This document shows positions 48,448-57,971 of a stretch of 64,000 nt of DNA, piece by piece. This stretch comes from an uncultured Verrucomicrobiales bacterium. GTDB taxonomy: Bacteria; Verrucomicrobiota; Verrucomicrobiia; Verrucomicrobiales; Akkermansiaceae. Location of the stretch: NCBI GenBank assembly GCA_937944055.1, contig CALDZJ010000013.1, positions 39,513-103,512 on the forward strand. The letters run 5' to 3'. Each line of letters opens with the position of its first letter. Positions within the stretch are counted from its first letter, which is position 1. The translations under genes and the position numbers were made by a program. The notes under the pieces were generated by a model. It saw only the letters and a program-made list of their open reading frames with translations. It was not told the origin of the DNA and made no database searches.

Positions 48448-50277
48448 ATGGATCGTAAAGCTTGGATCGTCGTCACCCTCTGCGGGATATTACTCGCAAT
48501 CAGCATGTACCAATCATCCCAAAATGCACAACTGCTGCGGGAACAACGCCTTGCTGAAGAACAACAAAAAGCCGCCGAACAAAGCACCACCGCACCCGAC
48601 GATCAACCCGCTGCGCTCACCGTCGAAAAACTCCCCACTCCAAAGGAACTCGGCAGCGAAGAAAGCCACGAGATCACCACCCCCACCAACACCTTCACCC
48701 TCTCCTCCCTCGAAGGCGGCATTGTTAAAACCGAACTCCTCGAAGAAAAAGCAGTCCACGGCGACTCCAACGTCACCATGAATGACCTCGGGCGTAACCG
48801 CATCGGCGCCCTCACCCGCCTCTCCGGCGACTCCCTCGAAAAAGGCTACTACAAACTCGCCGCTAGCGACGCCAACTCCGTCACCTTCGAAGGCTCCACC
48901 CAGAATAATCTCCAAGTCAGCAAAACTTGGGCCCGTGTCGCCGAAGGAGCCGGCAGCGACCACCGCCTCACCTTCACCCTCAAACTCAGCAACCCCACCG
49001 AAGGTGAAATCTCCCTCAGTGACGTCGCCATCTTCAGCGGCTCCGCCGCCCCCGTCCACCAAGACGAGCGCCCCAACTACCTCAACTTCTTCTGGAGCGA
49101 AAACAGTGAATTCGATTCCGAAACCAGCGGCTACTTCAGCAACTTCTTCGGAGCCGATCCCACCGAATTCCGCCAAAAGCTCGCCACCACCAACTTCGTC
49201 GGCGTCGAAAACCAATTCTTCGCCACCATCATCAGCCCTCAAGAGCCCTACCCCGGCACCCTCCGCGCCGTACAAAAAACCGTCGAGCTCCCCAGCGAGC
49301 GCGGCAACGAAACCGGAAACTCCTTCAACACCAACTTCTCCCTCCGTGACGAAGCCATCCCCGCGGGCGAATCCCGCAGCTACGTCTTCGACATCTACAT
49401 GGGGCCTAAAAATAACATCCTCATCCGCAGTCTCGATGGTGAGAAAAAAGAAGTCATGGACTACGGCTTCTTCGGCTGGATCAGTCACCTACTAAATCTC
49501 CTCCTTAACTTCCTTGCTCGCCTCTTCGGCGGAGAAGGCTGGGCCTGGGGATGGGCCATCGTCGTGACGACCCTCATCATCCGCACCATCATGTGGCCGC
49601 TGCACGCCAAGTCCACCCGCACCATGAAGCGGATGTCCAAGCTCCAGCCCAAGATCAAAGCGCTCAAAGAAAAATACCCTGATAATCCTAACAAGATGAA
49701 TCAGGAGATGATGCAACTCTACAAAACATACGGCGTCAACCCCATGGGCGGCTGCCTCCCCATGCTCGCCCAAATCCCCATCTTCTTCGGCTTCTACAAC
49801 ATGCTCCAATACGCCGTAGAACTCCGGAACCAACCCTTCCTCGGCTGGGTCGATGACCTCTCCCAACCCGACACCGTCGGCCACATCCTCGGCATCCCCA
49901 TTAATATCCTCCCCATCCTCATGGCGGTCACAATGTTCCTCCAGATGCAGATCACGCCAAAAACAGGCGATAAAATGCAGCAGCGCATCTTCATGCTCAT
50001 GCCGCTCATCTTCTTCTTCTTCTGCTATAACTTCGCCTCCGCCCTCGCTCTCTACTGGACCGTCCAAAACATCTTCTCCATCGGCCAAACTTGGCTCATG
50101 CAGAAAATGCCCGAGCCCGAGCTCAAGACCTCGAAAAATGCCGGCAAAAAAAGCTGGATGCAAAAGATGGCCGACCGCGCCGAAGAAGCTCAAAAACAAC
50201 GCCAAACCCAGCAAAAACGCGGCGGCCAAAAACAGGCTAAACCCAAAAAGCCCCGGGGCCCAAAAACCGGCGGCTAA
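48448..50277 (+). CDS. yidC: Membrane protein insertase YidC
   Basis: Periplasmic domain plus C-terminal WGWAIVVTTLIIRTIMWPLHAKSTRTMKRMSKLQPKIKALKEKY...QIPIFFGFYNML. Confidence 0.96.
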   Translation: MDRKAWIVVTLCGILLAISMYQSSQNAQLLREQRLAEEQQKAAEQSTTAPDDQPAALTVEKLPTPKELGSEESHEITTPTNTFTLSSLEGGIVKTELLEEKAVHGDSNVTMNDLGRNRIGALTRLSGDSLEKGYYKLAASDANSVTFEGSTQNNLQVSKTWARVAEGAGSDHRLTFTLKLSNPTEGEISLSDVAIFSGSAAPVHQDERPNYLNFFWSENSEFDSETSGYFSNFFGADPTEFRQKLATTNFVGVENQFFATIISPQEPYPGTLRAVQKTVELPSERGNETGNSFNTNFSLRDEAIPAGESRSYVFDIYMGPKNNILIRSLDGEKKEVMDYGFFGWISHLLNLLLNFLARLFGGEGWAWGWAIVVTTLIIRTIMWPLHAKSTRTMKRMSKLQPKIKALKEKYPDNPNKMNQEMMQLYKTYGVNPMGGCLPMLAQIPIFFGFYNMLQYAVELRNQPFLGWVDDLSQPDTVGHILGIPINILPILMAVTMFLQMQITPKTGDKMQQRIFMLMPLIFFFFCYNFASALALYWTVQNIFSIGQTWLMQKMPEPELKTSKNAGKKSWMQKMADRAEEAQKQRQTQQKRGGQKQAKPKKPRGPKTGG

Positions 50278-50510
50278 ACAAAGTAGACGAAAAACTCCCG
50301 CTTTCGTTCCCTCATCATCACACGGGGCGGCAGCTTGCCAGTCAGACTTCTTCGATCCAGCAAGAAAACCAAGGATCGACAATTACTAAATCTTTCTAAA
50401 TGATTTGGTAAACACAAGTTCGACAAGCCCCCTAAAAGGATCTATTTAAAAGGGAGGCCTGCTTGATTCCGCTCGCCTCACCAGCCAGCAGATCACCCCC
50501 CCCAAAAAAA

Positions 50511-51458
50511 ATGAACCGTCTCGCCGCTCTTGCACTGCTCCTTGCTCTGCCCCTTAGCGGTGAAGAGCAAAGCCTCAGCGAGCTTGACCGCCAACTCCTT
50601 CTCGAAAAACTCCAAAGCATCCGAGAAGGATCTGACAAAACCCTAAAAGGCCGCTACGCCGTGGCCCGCACCGCCTTTAAGCAAGCTCGTGAAAGCTCCG
50701 CCGCCGCACACACCCTCTTCCTAAACTGCATCGAGAAAGTCCGCTTTAAAGAACAGGCAAAAAAAGCGAGCGAATTCCGCGAATGGAGAAATCGCCATAA
50801 AGACAGGGCAGACACCCCCAGCTTCCGGCTCGCGTTGCGCCATCAGCTCCACTGGCTCAGCCTCAGCTTAGAGGTCTTTGAAGGCAAAGATCTCCCCTCC
50901 CTCTCCAGCCAATGCATCACCATGATCGAGGCCATCCTGCGGGATGCCGAGGAACTAAAAGATCAACAAGCCCTCCTCAGACAACCCGTTCTAGAGACCA
51001 TCTTCGCCAAGGCCTATGACATCGATCATGTCGAAATCGCCGAGCTCCCTAAGTCCCCTCTCGATATCGAGGAAATCTACGATAAAATCATCCTCCCGCC
51101 CCTGCGCAATCCTCAGACCATCCCCACGCTCCGCCAAAGCTGGCTGAAGCGCATCGAGCACGAGGGACTCCTGATCAAAGAATGGACCAGCGAGGGAAGC
51201 GCCGATAAAGACCGTAAACCAGCCTTTGAAAAATGGCTCATCGAAGGGCGCAAAAACCTCGTCTGGGCCATGGAAGTCGACCTCTTCGACAACGGCGATC
51301 AACGCGCCTCTGCCCTCCGCATGCTGGAGCATCTCCAAGAAAATCTCACCCATAAATCAGCCCCAAAGTGGATTAAAGAATTCACCAGACTTATCGAAGG
51401 CAAACCCGCCCAAGAAGAGGAGGAGGAAGACAAAGAAGCTGCTGAAAAAAACGAGTAA
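50511..51458 (+). CDS. Secreted hypothetical protein
   Basis: MNRLAALALLLALPLSGEEQ signal peptide; ATG at 50511; ATG of next gene follows directly. Confidence 0.7.
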   Translation: MNRLAALALLLALPLSGEEQSLSELDRQLLLEKLQSIREGSDKTLKGRYAVARTAFKQARESSAAAHTLFLNCIEKVRFKEQAKKASEFREWRNRHKDRADTPSFRLALRHQLHWLSLSLEVFEGKDLPSLSSQCITMIEAILRDAEELKDQQALLRQPVLETIFAKAYDIDHVEIAELPKSPLDIEEIYDKIILPPLRNPQTIPTLRQSWLKRIEHEGLLIKEWTSEGSADKDRKPAFEKWLIEGRKNLVWAMEVDLFDNGDQRASALRMLEHLQENLTHKSAPKWIKEFTRLIEGKPAQEEEEEDKEAAEKNE

Positions 51459-52640
51459 ATGAAACCCCTAGTTTACCTCCTCACCCTAAGCCTTCTACAC
51501 GCTCAGGAAAAACCAAGCATCCAGCCGCAGCAAAGCCCGCTCGAAGCACCGCAGCAACTTCAAGCGCCTGAGCCCAGCACGCCACTGACGCCGAAGCCTG
51601 ATAGCAAGATCACACCGCTCGAGACCCCCGCCCCCACCATCCCCACCATCCCCACCATCCCCACCGTCCCCCCAAAGGCCATCGTCATCGAGGAGGCAGA
51701 GCCCGCCACTCCCCCAGAACTCTCGCCAGCCTCAGACCCCGCGAAACTCTTCCAAAAAGGCTATAATCTCGGACGCGTGGGTGACCGGCCCACCGGCTCC
51801 TACCGCCGCCTCATCCAGCGCACCGTCATGATCGGCGAGCCCCAACAAGCCCACCGCGCGATCCTCACCTTTGACGACCAAATCCTCCCCACCGATCGCG
51901 GCCACTCCAGCGCCATGGACATCGCCAAGGACCTACAAAAACGAGGAGTCCGCGCCATCTTCTTCGCCAACGTCCCCGCCGTTTCAGAAAAATCGCTCAA
52001 ACTCATCCTCCGCCGCACCTCCGACCGTGCCCAGCAAAAGGAACAAGTGCTAAAACTCCTCAACTCTCAACGCGCCGCCTTCATCACCGGCGTCAGAGAG
52101 CTCCTGAAACTTAAAAAAGACGAACTCTACATCTGTGAGGTCTTTAACCACACCGCCTTCCACCAAAACATGTCCCGCTTCAAAAAAGGAAGCTCTCGCA
52201 TGGAAATGTGCTTCGTCGGCATCCGCTTCATCGAAGAATGCCTTGAGGAAGCCTACGCCGCTGAGCGCCCCGGCATCCCCCGCCTGCGCTACTTCCGCTT
52301 CCCCTTCCTCGCCGAACCTCGGGACAAGAAAGCGAAAACTGAATTAGACAAACTCTTCACCGAATTCGGCCTCATCTCGCTTGGTGAAACTCAAGATTCA
52401 AAGGACTTCGACAACGGAAGCTCCACCCACGCCTACAAATCTCTCAAAGCCGCCAAAAAAGGCAAACGATACGGCGTCAGGCAAGGAGCATACGGCATCG
52501 CCGAGCAACCCATCGCCCTCTTCCACACAAAAACTTGGTCGAAAATCCGGAAAGGAGTCCTCAAGTTCCTCGACGAACATCCCACCAAGCCAACCCCCGC
52601 TAGCACCCCTGCCAGCAAGACCGCGAGCCCCCAGCAATAA
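51459..52640 (+). CDS. Polysaccharide deacetylase (NodB-like) family protein
   Basis: HRAILTFDDQILPTDRGHSSAMDIAKDLQKRGVRAIFFAN; FNHTAFHQNMSRF; LRYFRFPF. Confidence 0.75.
   Translation: MKPLVYLLTLSLLHAQEKPSIQPQQSPLEAPQQLQAPEPSTPLTPKPDSKITPLETPAPTIPTIPTIPTVPPKAIVIEEAEPATPPELSPASDPAKLFQKGYNLGRVGDRPTGSYRRLIQRTVMIGEPQQAHRAILTFDDQILPTDRGHSSAMDIAKDLQKRGVRAIFFANVPAVSEKSLKLILRRTSDRAQQKEQVLKLLNSQRAAFITGVRELLKLKKDELYICEVFNHTAFHQNMSRFKKGSSRMEMCFVGIRFIEECLEEAYAAERPGIPRLRYFRFPFLAEPRDKKAKTELDKLFTEFGLISLGETQDSKDFDNGSSTHAYKSLKAAKKGKRYGVRQGAYGIAEQPIALFHTKTWSKIRKGVLKFLDEHPTKPTPASTPASKTASPQQ
51636..51671. repeat. 4 x 9-bp tandem repeat ACCATCCCC (last copy A>G variant) encoding a Pro/Thr/Ile linker
   Basis: Copies at 51636, 51645, 51654 and 51663. 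Confidence 0.93.
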
Positions 52641-52707
52641 AGCCCCCCAGCTTCGAAAAAAAACCTGACTTGCGCAGGCGCGGAAGGAAGGTTTTCTTAA
52701 CACCCGA

Positions 52708-54405
52708 ATGAACCACCGCTCTTTCTTCGCCTCCTTTATTGCCCTCGTTTTGCTGCTCATCAGCATCACGCCCCTCGCTGCAAAAACCTTAGAAAACGCC
52801 GAGGCATCAACAGCAGGTGAAGCGGCCCCGCTTCAAGCCTTCGACCTCCGCACAGAGCTCCAAGTAGAGGCCACTGGCGTCAGCAGCACCCCACGCCTCA
52901 GCTGGAAACTCAAATCAGATCAACGCTCTAAGCACCAAAAAAAATACCACATTCTCGCCGCCTCCTCACTGGATAAATTGACCCCAGAAGCGGCTGACCT
53001 GTGGAACTCCGGGCTCACGCAGCGAGGACTCAGCCAGCTCATCCCATGGGAAGGCCAAAGCCTCAAACCGGCGCAGGTGGTTCATTGGAAAGTCAAAATT
53101 TACGATGAAAAAGAAACCGAGAGCCCATGGAGCACCCCCACCACCTTCACCGTCGGCGGGAAGAAACTCCTCCCAAAACCCAAGCGCATCTCCACCTTCA
53201 AAACCAGCTCTGAAGGGCTCAACTCGCTCTACCAAGAATGCCTGAAAACACTGGATTCCCGCCTCAGTAAAATGACCTCCGCCGGCTTCACTGAGCTGGG
53301 CACAGGGATCGAGGTGCAGCGCTCCGCGCGGGCCATCCTTTACCACTTTGACGCCCTCCCACACCTCACCGAGTGGATCCATCAAATGGACCTGAGCCGC
53401 AGCCCAGAAGGCATTTTTCCAATCCAACCAGGCTCTCAGAAAGTCGGCGCACTTTCCTCGGAAGCCGGCATCACCGTGCAGCACCCCGTCTGGTGGATGG
53501 GCGGAGATCACCTCCTCGTAAAAAACCGCTGGACCCATTTTGAAAAGCACATGATCGCTCGTGAAAATGCCGACATGACCTTTAAGGGCAGCACTTGGGG
53601 CGGCCTGAAAGCCAGCGAAGGAGTCCCTGCCCCGTTCCTAGACCTCTGCCACCTCGGCTTCACCACCCGCCTCACCCGGGAACTCGCCCTGCCCGCCCAG
53701 CAACCCTACAATGTCTTCCGCTTCCAAGACTACGCCGGCCGCATTCGCAAAAGCTTCGAAAGACAATATCTCGATGATACGGGCAACCTGAAAACCCCCT
53801 CACAGACCGCCCACCTCTTCGCCCTGCGCAGCGCCGTGCTAAAAGTCGGCCAGCAAAAAACCGTCACCGCCTCCCTCCTCGCCTCGCTCGAAAAAGAAGG
53901 ACTAAAAATTGGCCCCATCGGCGCCTCCTTCCTCCCCAGCGTCCTCAGCCTCACCGGGAATCATGACAAGGCCGTGGAAATTCTAAGCAGCATTAGCCAA
54001 CTCGCCGACGAGCAAAGAAAGCCCTTTCTCGGAAACGGCGCCAGCGAATGGCTCATGAGCTTCCTCGCCGGAATTGATGCCTCATCGGCTGGCTTCCAAA
54101 ACATCAGAATCGCTCCCCGCATTCCCTCCGGTGACTCCCTCAAATGGGTCGAGGCCTCCCATCAATCCATCCGCGGAAACATCAAAGTGCGCTGGGAAAA
54201 ACTCGCAGAAGGAGCGCTCAAGGTAGACTTCACAATTCCCGCCGGCTCCCTGGCCCGCATCATCTTACCCTGCTCGGAAGATCAGACCATCACCGAGAGC
54301 GGGAAGCCTCTAAAAAATGCCTACGGGATCGCCAAAGCCACGCGGACTGAGGTCAATGCCACCTTAGTCAGCCAGTCCGGCAGCTACTCAGTCCTCATTA
54401 AGTAG
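52708..54405 (+). CDS. GH78 alpha-L-rhamnosidase-like protein, shortened, probably catalytically degenerate
   Basis: DLRTELQVEATGVSSTPRLSWKLKSDQRSKHQKKYHILAASSLDKL rhamnosidase N-terminus; C-terminal NIRIAPRIPSGDSLKWVEASHQSIRGNIKVRWEK. Confidence 0.75.
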   Translation: MNHRSFFASFIALVLLLISITPLAAKTLENAEASTAGEAAPLQAFDLRTELQVEATGVSSTPRLSWKLKSDQRSKHQKKYHILAASSLDKLTPEAADLWNSGLTQRGLSQLIPWEGQSLKPAQVVHWKVKIYDEKETESPWSTPTTFTVGGKKLLPKPKRISTFKTSSEGLNSLYQECLKTLDSRLSKMTSAGFTELGTGIEVQRSARAILYHFDALPHLTEWIHQMDLSRSPEGIFPIQPGSQKVGALSSEAGITVQHPVWWMGGDHLLVKNRWTHFEKHMIARENADMTFKGSTWGGLKASEGVPAPFLDLCHLGFTTRLTRELALPAQQPYNVFRFQDYAGRIRKSFERQYLDDTGNLKTPSQTAHLFALRSAVLKVGQQKTVTASLLASLEKEGLKIGPIGASFLPSVLSLTGNHDKAVEILSSISQLADEQRKPFLGNGASEWLMSFLAGIDASSAGFQNIRIAPRIPSGDSLKWVEASHQSIRGNIKVRWEKLAEGALKVDFTIPAGSLARIILPCSEDQTITESGKPLKNAYGIAKATRTEVNATLVSQSGSYSVLIK

Positions 54406-54997
54406 CGGGAGATTCCGCTAACCATTCCGCCACTCCAGCGAGCGCGCGCGCCCGGTGACTCATACCATTCTTCACCTCCTCGCCCAGCTCCGCGAAGGAC
54501 TTCTCATAGCCCTCTGGGACAAAAAGAGGATCATAACCGAAGCCTCCGAGCCCACTTTCAGACTCTAAAATCCGCCCCTCCACCGCTCCGGAAAAATCAG
54601 CGAGAATTTTACCATTTTTGGCGACACAGATCACGCAGCGGAAGCGTGCCCCACGATTCACCCCCGCCCCTTTCTTGCTCAACTCCCGCAGGAGTTTCGC
54701 ATTATTCAAAGCATCATTTCCCTCCTCTCCAGCGTAGCGGGCCGAATAGACCCCGGGCTCTCCACCCAAGCCATCAACCTCTAAACCCGAATCGTCAGAA
54801 ATCACCAAGGAATCCGTCAACCCACTTATCGCAAGCGCTTTAAGAGAAGAATTCTTAAGAAAAGTCGTCCCCGTTTCCTCAACCTCCGGCGGATCCGTCA
54901 CCGCCGAAAGATCCAGCACTTCATAGTCAGATAAAATCGCTCGGATCTCCTCCACCTTATGGGCGTTACGAGTGGCGACGATAATCCTCTCCTTCAT
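54398..54997 (-). CDS. rdgB: XTP/dITP diphosphatase (non-canonical purine NTP pyrophosphatase)
   Basis: IIVATRNAHKVEEIRAIL, SDDSGLEVDGLGGEPGVYSARYAGE, GFGYDPLFVPEGYEKSFAEL; start set at MKERIIV. Confidence 0.95.
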   Translation of the reverse strand: MKERIIVATRNAHKVEEIRAILSDYEVLDLSAVTDPPEVEETGTTFLKNSSLKALAISGLTDSLVISDDSGLEVDGLGGEPGVYSARYAGEEGNDALNNAKLLRELSKKGAGVNRGARFRCVICVAKNGKILADFSGAVEGRILESESGLGGFGYDPLFVPEGYEKSFAELGEEVKNGMSHRARALAGVAEWLAESPAT

Positions 54998-55073
54998 TCC
55001 TCTCGAATAACAGGCATCGAAAAAAAACTCGACTCTTTTGGAATAAAAAACCCCTCTCAAGCTTCCTACCCAC

Positions 55074-55532
55074 ATGATGAATACTATGAAAGTTTCTGTC
55101 TTAGCCGCCTTGGCAACTCTTGCCGTGAACCTTGCTCACGCTGGCGAGTATTTGACAAACTTCGATGCCGGTAAGCAAAAAGCCGCCGCAGAAAATAAAA
55201 ACCTCCTCGTCAAATTTACCGGCTCCGACTGGTGCCCTCCTTGCATGAAGTTGGAAAAAGATGTCTTCTCCAAGAAGAGCTTCCAAAAAGGGGTTGAAAA
55301 AGACTTCGTAGTCGTCGTCCTAGACTTCCCACGCAGCTCTAATCTCCCGAAAGAGGCCCGCGCTGCGAATAAGAAAATCGCCAAAAAATATAAGATCAAA
55401 AGCTACCCCACCGTGATGCTCATGGACTCTCAGGGGAAGGTCTTCAAGTCCATGTCTGGATATGATGGAAGCGGCCCCAAGGCCTACCTCGCTGGGATTA
55501 AGTCATCGCTCAAAGCAAAAGCTTTCCAGTAA
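55074..55532 (+). CDS. Thioredoxin family protein, secreted
   Basis: Signal peptide; KFTGSDWCPPCMKLEKDVFS (WCPPC); SYPTVMLMDSQGKV. Confidence 0.9.
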   Translation: MMNTMKVSVLAALATLAVNLAHAGEYLTNFDAGKQKAAAENKNLLVKFTGSDWCPPCMKLEKDVFSKKSFQKGVEKDFVVVVLDFPRSSNLPKEARAANKKIAKKYKIKSYPTVMLMDSQGKVFKSMSGYDGSGPKAYLAGIKSSLKAKAFQ

Positions 55533-55605
55533 AGACCCAAAGACCAGAGAACTATTTTTTACAACATCTCTTCTTACCCATGTTGTGTTGGGTGATGAGA
55601 ACCTT

Positions 55606-55652
55606 GCCTCGCTGTGATTTTTCGGTGCTATCACAGCGGGGCTCTTTTTTTT
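55606..55652 (+). terminator. Rho-independent terminator after the thioredoxin gene
   Basis: CCTCGCTGTGAT-N11-ATCACAGCGGGG followed by CTCTTTTTTTT. Confidence 0.88.
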
Positions 55653-55796
55653 CCTCATTTTTTTCCTCATAATTCCCCGCTTCTCGCCCACCATCTATCT
55701 CCACGGCCCCGCCAGAAGGCCGAATAGATCCAGAATAAATAAAAAAACCTTCAGAGGAGAAATCAGTGCCTCCCCCTACTGTCACTTCTATCTCTC

Positions 55797-56705
55797 CTAG
55801 TTCAGAGGACGTAAGCCAATCACAGTCTCCAAGGTGTGTGAGCCATTCGGCCGCAGCGTGGGGCGATCCGTGCCAGCGTTCGCACACTCCACGCAGACAA
55901 ACTCCCGATAAGCCTTATCTGGAAGGTCCTTAATCTCCTTAGATTTCTCCTTCCACGGATTCCAAACCACCGTAGAGCGCGATCCCGCCTTATCAACAAA
56001 GACCGAGCGGAAGCGATCGAGATCACGAATCAAAACAGAAGACATCGATTGATAGATCCGGTCCACTTCCCCTTTAATCTGTAAATTCTTCTCCTGATAA
56101 ACAGGCTCCTTATCGTCGCTCAATTGATCAACATAGTGCGAGCCTTTCACCCCTTCTAGCTGGATGCGCTCGATGTCTCCGAGCGAGAGATAAGTGTGCA
56201 GCGCACTGCTGACCTGATAGCTCTCTTCACCCGTGTTCCTCATCTGCAACTTCACTCGCAACTTATCTGCGATGCGGATCGTCGCCGTCAGCTCGAAGTC
56301 ATAAGGGAAAAGAGCCTTCGTCTCCTCATCTGGCACGAGCTTAAAAACAATCGTCGCCACCTTGCCGACCAAGTCGCCAGAAACCAGCTCCCAGAAACGG
56401 GTGCGAGCAAATCCGTGAGCAGGCTTAGCCGGGTCCTCAGGATGATTTCCAAACCAAGGCCAACAAATGGGAATGCCACCCCGTAAGGCTGTACCGGGAG
56501 TCATGCGCGCCTTCGGGCTCACATAAAGGACTGGAGGATGATCCGTAGGTGCCCAAGTGAGAACTTGCGCCCCATGCAAAGCAATCGTAGCAGCCGAGAC
56601 GGGAGTTTGCACATCGATAACCGGGAAACCTGGCTCCGGCTCGGAGACGGTCAACTCTGGCGTGCCCTCTAGAATAGCGGTGAGATCTTCGATCGTTTGA
56701 GACAT
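55797..56705 (-). CDS. D-hexose-6-phosphate mutarotase (aldose 1-epimerase family)
   Basis: HGAQVLTWAPTDHPPVLYVSPKARMTPGTALRGGIPICWPWFGNHP; PAHGFARTRFWEL. Confidence 0.92.
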   Translation of the reverse strand: MSQTIEDLTAILEGTPELTVSEPEPGFPVIDVQTPVSAATIALHGAQVLTWAPTDHPPVLYVSPKARMTPGTALRGGIPICWPWFGNHPEDPAKPAHGFARTRFWELVSGDLVGKVATIVFKLVPDEETKALFPYDFELTATIRIADKLRVKLQMRNTGEESYQVSSALHTYLSLGDIERIQLEGVKGSHYVDQLSDDKEPVYQEKNLQIKGEVDRIYQSMSSVLIRDLDRFRSVFVDKAGSRSTVVWNPWKEKSKEIKDLPDKAYREFVCVECANAGTDRPTLRPNGSHTLETVIGLRPLN

Positions 56706-56798
56706 AAAAGTAGGTAGGTCAGCAGCCTTGCCACAGGTTTCTGGAAATGAAAACGAAAGAATGAAAGAATTTCTTTTACCTAGAAGCGGCCCCAGAAA

Positions 56799-57953
56799 TC
56801 ACTTCGATTTCTTCCAAACCTGCTCCACGATTTTCTTCTTCACCTCCATGGGAACAATCTCCCCTGAATGGCGGAAGAGAACCTCACCATCCTTACCCAC
56901 GAGAAGAGTGTAAGGGAGCGCACCATTCCACTCCGGATCGATGGCCTTAGCCAAATCCTCAGTATCACCATCGAAGAGATAATTATTCGTGCTCCTTTTA
57001 TCCGCCTTTACCAGCCGCTTAGTGCGCGGAGCCAGACCACACTCATGATCTTTTAAAAAGCCCGTCACCTTCTCGAGATCCCCCACCGAGTCCAGACTAA
57101 TGGGGATAAACTCAAATTCCTGCCAAGAATACTGGCGGTAAATTTTAGCAAGGTCAGGGAACTCATCCACGCAAGGACCGCAAGTGGTAGACCATAAATT
57201 AATCAGGCGGAGGCCTGTCCGCCCCTTGTTAGCCGCGAGCTGAGCAAGATGCGCCGCATCGGCCACTGCCACCGTGACAGGCAGGTTCTTCCACTTCTCG
57301 TTCTCCTTGGTGACTTTCGCCGCTTTCTCCTTCCACTTTGTGGTGCACCCAACGGGGCGAGTTTTTACCACTTCAATTTTCTTGCCAGCAAGGATCGCCT
57401 CAATCGCATCACGCGCTTCATTCTTCTCCACCGGACCGAGGCGATGTTTCCCATTATCCATCCGACCATTGTATCGAAGCTCCAGCTTCTCATCAAAAAT
57501 GAAAACATGCGGAGTCGCCACCGCGCCGAAGGCCTTGGCCACCTCCTGCGTCTCCCCATCGTAGAGGTAAGGCAGATTAAAGTTCTCATTCTTAGCAATG
57601 AGCTTCATGTGCTCGAAGCTATCATCATAAATCGTCCAGCCGAGCTCCGGAGGATGTAATCCCTCAGGTGAATTACTATTAATGGCCACGAAGTTCACCG
57701 ACTTCCCCTGAAAGTGATCCACCAGAGCAATCATGCGCCCGTGAGAGGCGATCGCATCCGGGCAATGGTTCGTCGTGAAGATGACCGCCAACGCTTTCCC
57801 TCCCGAAAAGTCAGCCAGCGTGTGATCCTTCCCATCGACTCCCGGGAGCTTAAAGTCAGGCGCTTTTGCCCCTTCAACAAGCGGCGTGGGAGTGTAGCCG
57901 CTCAGAGAACTCGTGAGGGCCGTTCCTAAAATCGCAAAAAATATGTTTCGCAT
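56799..57953 (-). CDS. Tandem redoxin protein (AhpC/TSA-like domain + TlpA-like thioredoxin domain)
   Basis: First domain FTTNHCPDAIASHGRMIAL; second domain LINLWSTTCGPCVDEFPDL. Confidence 0.85.
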   Translation of the reverse strand: MRNIFFAILGTALTSSLSGYTPTPLVEGAKAPDFKLPGVDGKDHTLADFSGGKALAVIFTTNHCPDAIASHGRMIALVDHFQGKSVNFVAINSNSPEGLHPPELGWTIYDDSFEHMKLIAKNENFNLPYLYDGETQEVAKAFGAVATPHVFIFDEKLELRYNGRMDNGKHRLGPVEKNEARDAIEAILAGKKIEVVKTRPVGCTTKWKEKAAKVTKENEKWKNLPVTVAVADAAHLAQLAANKGRTGLRLINLWSTTCGPCVDEFPDLAKIYRQYSWQEFEFIPISLDSVGDLEKVTGFLKDHECGLAPRTKRLVKADKRSTNNYLFDGDTEDLAKAIDPEWNGALPYTLLVGKDGEVLFRHSGEIVPMEVKKKIVEQVWKKSK

Positions 57954-57971
57954 ACTCTCTATACGAGACGA

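Noticed and set aside
48514-49488. Long minus-strand ORF (324 aa) opposite yidC
   Set aside because: Low-complexity translation (EGEGVGGGGD...), antisense to a clear yidC; artefact of GC-rich third-position bias.
49492-50382. 296-aa minus-strand ORF opposite yidC C-terminus
   Set aside because: Antisense shadow of a conserved gene with no recognisable domain.
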